DNA from: Enterovibrio paralichthyis
GTDB taxonomy: Bacteria > Pseudomonadota > Gammaproteobacteria > Enterobacterales > Vibrionaceae
Length of the DNA stretch: 64,000 nucleotides
Reading direction: 5' to 3'
Assembly (NCBI RefSeq): GCF_019209835.1
Contig: NZ_JAHUTS010000016.1
Location: 49,262-113,261, forward strand
The translations under genes were made by a program, and so were the position numbers. The notes under the pieces were generated by a model, which was not told where the DNA came from, did not search any database, and worked only from the letters and a program-made list of their open reading frames with translations. The first letter of the stretch is position 1; every line of letters starts with the position of its first letter. Below, in pieces: positions 61,218 through 64,000 of this stretch.

Positions 61218-61245
61218 GTGATCAAGCACGTAAATCTATTAGCGA

Positions 61246-62976
61246 TTACATACGTTCAAGCGTTTTGATGCCAAGAAGATCAAGACCCTGCTTGATGGTC
61301 TTCGCAGTCAGAGCAGCCAGTTTCAGGCGGCTTTGCTTGGTTTCGCCTTCAGCATTCAGTACCGGGCACGCTTCGTAGAAGCTAGAGAAAGTGCCTGCCA
61401 GATCGAACAGGTAGCTACACATAATGTGTGGCTGACCTTCACGGGCAACGCCATCCACTGCTTCTTCAAATTGCAGCAGTTTGGAAACCAGCGCTTTTTC
61501 TTTTTCATCTTCAACGATGATCTTGCCATCGATGTTGTTGATGTCGATACCGGCCTTGTTGAAGATAGATGCCACACGGGTGTAAGCATATTGCATGTAA
61601 GGCGCAGTGTTGCCTTCAAACGCCAGCATGTTGTCCCAGTCAAACACGTAGTCAGTGGTACGGTGTTTAGACAGGTCAGCGTATTTCACCGCTGCCATTG
61701 CTACTGTGTTAGCAATGTTCGCTTTCTCTTCAGCAGACAGGCTTGGGTTTTTCTCTTCGATCAGCTTGTTCGCGCGAACTTCTGCTTCATCCAGCAAATC
61801 AGCCAGACGAACAGTACCACCCGCACGGGTTTTGAATGGCTTGCCATCTTTACCCAGCATCATACCGAATGCATGGTGCTCCAGGCTCATTGACTCTGGC
61901 ACGTAGCCCGCTTTACGAACGATGGTCCACGCCTGCATCAGGTGCTGGTGCTGACGTGAGTCGATGAAGTACAGCACGCGATCCGCGTTGAACGTTTCGT
62001 AGCGGTATTTCGCACACGCGATATCGGTGGTGGTGTACAGGAAGCCGCCGTCACGCTTCTGGATGATAACACCCATAGGCTCGCCGTCTTTGTTCTTGTA
62101 CTCGTCCAGGAACACAACCACTGCGCCGTCGTCTTCTACCGCCAGACCTTTTGCTTTCAGATCTTCGACGATGCCAGCCAGCATGCTGTTGTACATGCTT
62201 TCACCCATCACGTCTTTATCGGTCAGGGATACGTTCAGACGGTCATAGTTACGCTGGTTTTGCTCCAAAGTGATCTTAACCAGTTGCTGCCATTTTTCTT
62301 TGCAGTACTCGTCGCCGCTTTGCAGACGAACCACGTAGTTACGCGCAGTTTTCGCGAACTCTTCGTCTTCGTCGTACAGTGCTTTTGATTCGCGGTAGAA
62401 GCCTTCGATGTCGCTCAGATCCATCGAAATATCGCCGCCTTGTGCTTCATGGCGCTCAAGGTTTGCGATCAGCATGCCGAACTGCGTACCCCAGTCACCC
62501 AGGTGGTTGGCACGAATCACGTTGTGACCCAAAAACTCAAGGGTACGTACAACTGCATCGCCGATGATGGTTGAACGCAGGTGACCAACGTGCATTTCTT
62601 TCGCTACGTTTGGTGCTGAGTAGTCAACAACGATGTTTTGTTTTTCAGCTTGCGCGACACCCAAACGGCTGTCTGCCAGCGCTGCATCTGCTTGCGCCGA
62701 CAGCCACTCTGGGCTCAGGAAGATATTGATAAAGCCAGGGCCTGCAATTTCCGTTTTTGCAGCCATGCCATCCAGGTCCAGAACATCCAATACTTTCTGC
62801 GCGAATTCACGCGGGTTGCAACCCAGTTGTTTGGCAACACCCATGATGCCATTGGCTTGGTAGTCACCAAATTGCGCTTTCGCTGATTGACGAACAGCCG
62901 CTGGGCTGCCTTCCGGTGCGCCGGCAGCAACCATAGCTGCAGCGACTTTTTCATTGAGAAGGGCTTGAATATTCAC
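61246..62976 (-). CDS. argS: Arginyl-tRNA synthetase
   Basis: A 576-residue class Ia synthetase. N-terminal Add-1 domain (MNIQALLNEKVAAAMVAAG...FGDYQANGIMGVAKQLG), HIGH-type motif SAPNVAKEMHVGHLRSTIIGD, RANHLGDWGTQFGMLI. Typically no canonical KMSKS; GKDGKPFKTRAGGTVRLADLLDEA is the equivalent region. C-terminal anticodon domain ends LLGIKTLERM. Length equals E. coli ArgS (577). Divergent from yecM, a neighbour also in E. coli. Confidence 0.99.
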   Translation of the reverse strand: MNIQALLNEKVAAAMVAAGAPEGSPAAVRQSAKAQFGDYQANGIMGVAKQLGCNPREFAQKVLDVLDLDGMAAKTEIAGPGFINIFLSPEWLSAQADAALADSRLGVAQAEKQNIVVDYSAPNVAKEMHVGHLRSTIIGDAVVRTLEFLGHNVIRANHLGDWGTQFGMLIANLERHEAQGGDISMDLSDIEGFYRESKALYDEDEEFAKTARNYVVRLQSGDEYCKEKWQQLVKITLEQNQRNYDRLNVSLTDKDVMGESMYNSMLAGIVEDLKAKGLAVEDDGAVVVFLDEYKNKDGEPMGVIIQKRDGGFLYTTTDIACAKYRYETFNADRVLYFIDSRQHQHLMQAWTIVRKAGYVPESMSLEHHAFGMMLGKDGKPFKTRAGGTVRLADLLDEAEVRANKLIEEKNPSLSAEEKANIANTVAMAAVKYADLSKHRTTDYVFDWDNMLAFEGNTAPYMQYAYTRVASIFNKAGIDINNIDGKIIVEDEKEKALVSKLLQFEEAVDGVAREGQPHIMCSYLFDLAGTFSSFYEACPVLNAEGETKQSRLKLAALTAKTIKQGLDLLGIKTLERM

Positions 62977-63295
62977 TTGCTTACCTTAATTTTGCACCCG
63001 ACTAAGACAGCGCCGGGTCAACTGAACTTGCTAAAGCAAAAATCCGTCAACAATACCGAGCGTGTTGCATGAATGTGCTGGGCATGGTTGACGGCTTTAA
63101 TACTGAGTTTCAAACACCAGATACGGTGCGGAAAGTTAGCGGTAATAATACCCACAAACGGAGACCGTTTGAAAGCGGATTCCAATGAAATAGGCGTAAT
63201 TCATAGCATTCACGAGACGAGGCTGTACCGGTATCGTGCACAAAGGAAGTCAGGATGTTACATTGCGGCGAACCGTGTTGTTGTAAAGAGAAATC
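62977..63295. other. argS-yecM intergenic region
   Basis: 319 bp without genes. It carries the argS and yecM promoters. One perfect dyad, CAAACGG-AGA-CCGTTTG at 63155-63171, may bind a regulator; its owner was not recognised. Confidence 0.4.
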
Positions 63296-63874
63296 ATGTC
63301 CCAGATATCTGTCGCATCGCTGGATGCATCATTACCTGAATTTGCCCGCCGCATAGACGCACTGTTGCAGACACTCGAACTCGATTTATCTGCTTACAAA
63401 GCAGACCACATTGCGCTTCGGGTGAACAGCTTGGAAGCCGCGAAATCCCTGCATCAGCAGTGGTTGACCTGTGGCGAGGAGCGTTCGGTAAATGTGATTA
63501 ATGGCCGTCCAATCGTGGTGATCAAAGCGTCGCAGGCAAGGGTGTTTGGTGATTGGGAAACGGATTGCGTGGAGCTGCCATACCCGGGTGACAAAGCCTA
63601 TCCGCAGGAAGGGTGGGAACATGCAGAGTGGGTGATCCCCTCTACGGCGACGACGCCGGAATCATTTTTGGAAGATGTGTTTGCAACTTTCCCATCGCTG
63701 AAAGCGCGTTGGAGCGAACTGGAAACGCTCGGTGTGAAAGTGAAACTGAGTTCGCCTGCAGGCGAAGGGGAGCGCATTGCCAACCCAACCGTTGCCTTTA
63801 AATCCGGCGGCGTGTGTGTGAAGCTGCACCCGGTATCGCTGGAGCAAGTGATTGAAAGTGAAAAAGGAGCCTGA
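63296..63874 (+). CDS. yecM: YecM-like VOC-fold protein
   Basis: A 192-residue protein similar to E. coli YecM (188 residues), a putative metal-binding protein with the glyoxalase/VOC fold. Visible: ADHIALRVNSLEAAKSLHQQW with the first His ligand, NVINGRPIVVIKA, WETDCVELPYPGDKAYPQEGWEHAEWVIP with Glu and His, and the C-terminal FKSGGVCVKLHP strand with a His. Activity unknown. Next to argS as in E. coli. Confidence 0.92.
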   Translation: MSQISVASLDASLPEFARRIDALLQTLELDLSAYKADHIALRVNSLEAAKSLHQQWLTCGEERSVNVINGRPIVVIKASQARVFGDWETDCVELPYPGDKAYPQEGWEHAEWVIPSTATTPESFLEDVFATFPSLKARWSELETLGVKVKLSSPAGEGERIANPTVAFKSGGVCVKLHPVSLEQVIESEKGA

Positions 63875-63934
63875 GGCTAATGCCGATCAGTTAAGAGATA
63901 AATGATCGGTTGAACGATCCAACAGATGGCTTAT

Positions 63935-63968
63935 AAAGGCTCTAAGTCCCCATACTTAGAGCCTTTTA
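63935..63968 (+). terminator. yecM terminator
   Basis: AAAGGCTCTAAGT/ACTTAGAGCCTTT stem with a CCCCAT loop, followed by TTATTTTG, 61 bp after the stop codon. Confidence 0.88.
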
Positions 63969-64000
63969 TTTTGCAATTGACCACAGCCCTTACCCTCGCG

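Noticed and set aside
1..64000. tRNA, rRNA, CRISPR arrays, phage or transposase genes
   Set aside because: None recognised by eye: no CCA-ended cloverleaf, no regularly spaced direct repeats, no transposase, integrase or phage protein motif. A tRNAscan or Infernal run would be decisive.

Overview
The window is chromosomal DNA from a gammaproteobacterium of the Vibrionaceae, probably outside the best-known Vibrio species (a Grimontia/Enterovibrio/Photobacterium-like relative). The basis is gene order. The run fur, fldA, DUF2788 gene, ybfF, seqA, pgm, Nif3 gene, gltA, sdhCDAB, sucABCD, znuBC/znuA, tfoS-like regulator, feoABC, argS matches the V. cholerae chromosome 1 order as I remember it. The nag genes next to asnB and glnS also match. 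No tRNA, rRNA, CRISPR array or intact insertion sequence was seen.

Positions 1-16000 (minus strand) hold one long exopolysaccharide/capsule operon. From its promoter side it encodes a polyprenyl-phosphate sugar transferase, an outer-membrane beta-barrel, a small Wza-like export protein, a Wzc-like chain-length regulator/tyrosine kinase, WecB and WecC (UDP-ManNAcA synthesis), a Wzy-like polymerase, a Wzx-like flippase, three glycosyltransferases, a hexapeptide acetyltransferase, a heparin-lyase-I-type polysaccharide lyase and a WecG-family transferase. An ops element (GGCGGTAGCGT) lies just before the first gene, so RfaH control is likely. The distal part (64-7640) is visibly more AT-rich than the rest, as expected of an exchangeable serotype cassette.

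Positions 16000-16800 are non-coding and carry a 265-bp element bounded by 24-bp inverted repeats. Positions 16800-31700 contain asnB, a Kef-type antiporter, nagBAC (minus) divergent from nagE (plus), a chitobiase lipoprotein, glnS and a porin gene in the position that chiP holds in E. coli. This is a GlcNAc/chitin utilisation block with recognisable CRP and NagC-like sites between nagB and nagE.

Positions 31700-50100 are core: fur, a DUF4442 protein, fldA, a DUF2788 protein, ybfF, seqA, pgm, a DUF1853 protein, a Nif3 protein, then gltA divergent from sdhCDAB-sucABCD (TCA cycle).

Positions 50100-64000 hold znuCB divergent from znuA around a perfect Zur box, then a large membrane-anchored AraC regulator that I identify as the TfoS (chitin sensor for natural competence) orthologue. 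A structured non-coding stretch follows, where a TfoR-like small RNA is expected. Next is feoABC behind a well-formed FNR site and Fur box, then a HIT protein, a DUF924 protein, a diguanylate cyclase, argS and yecM. The window therefore joins chitin uptake and GlcNAc catabolism with the chitin-responsive competence regulator and metal-responsive promoters.
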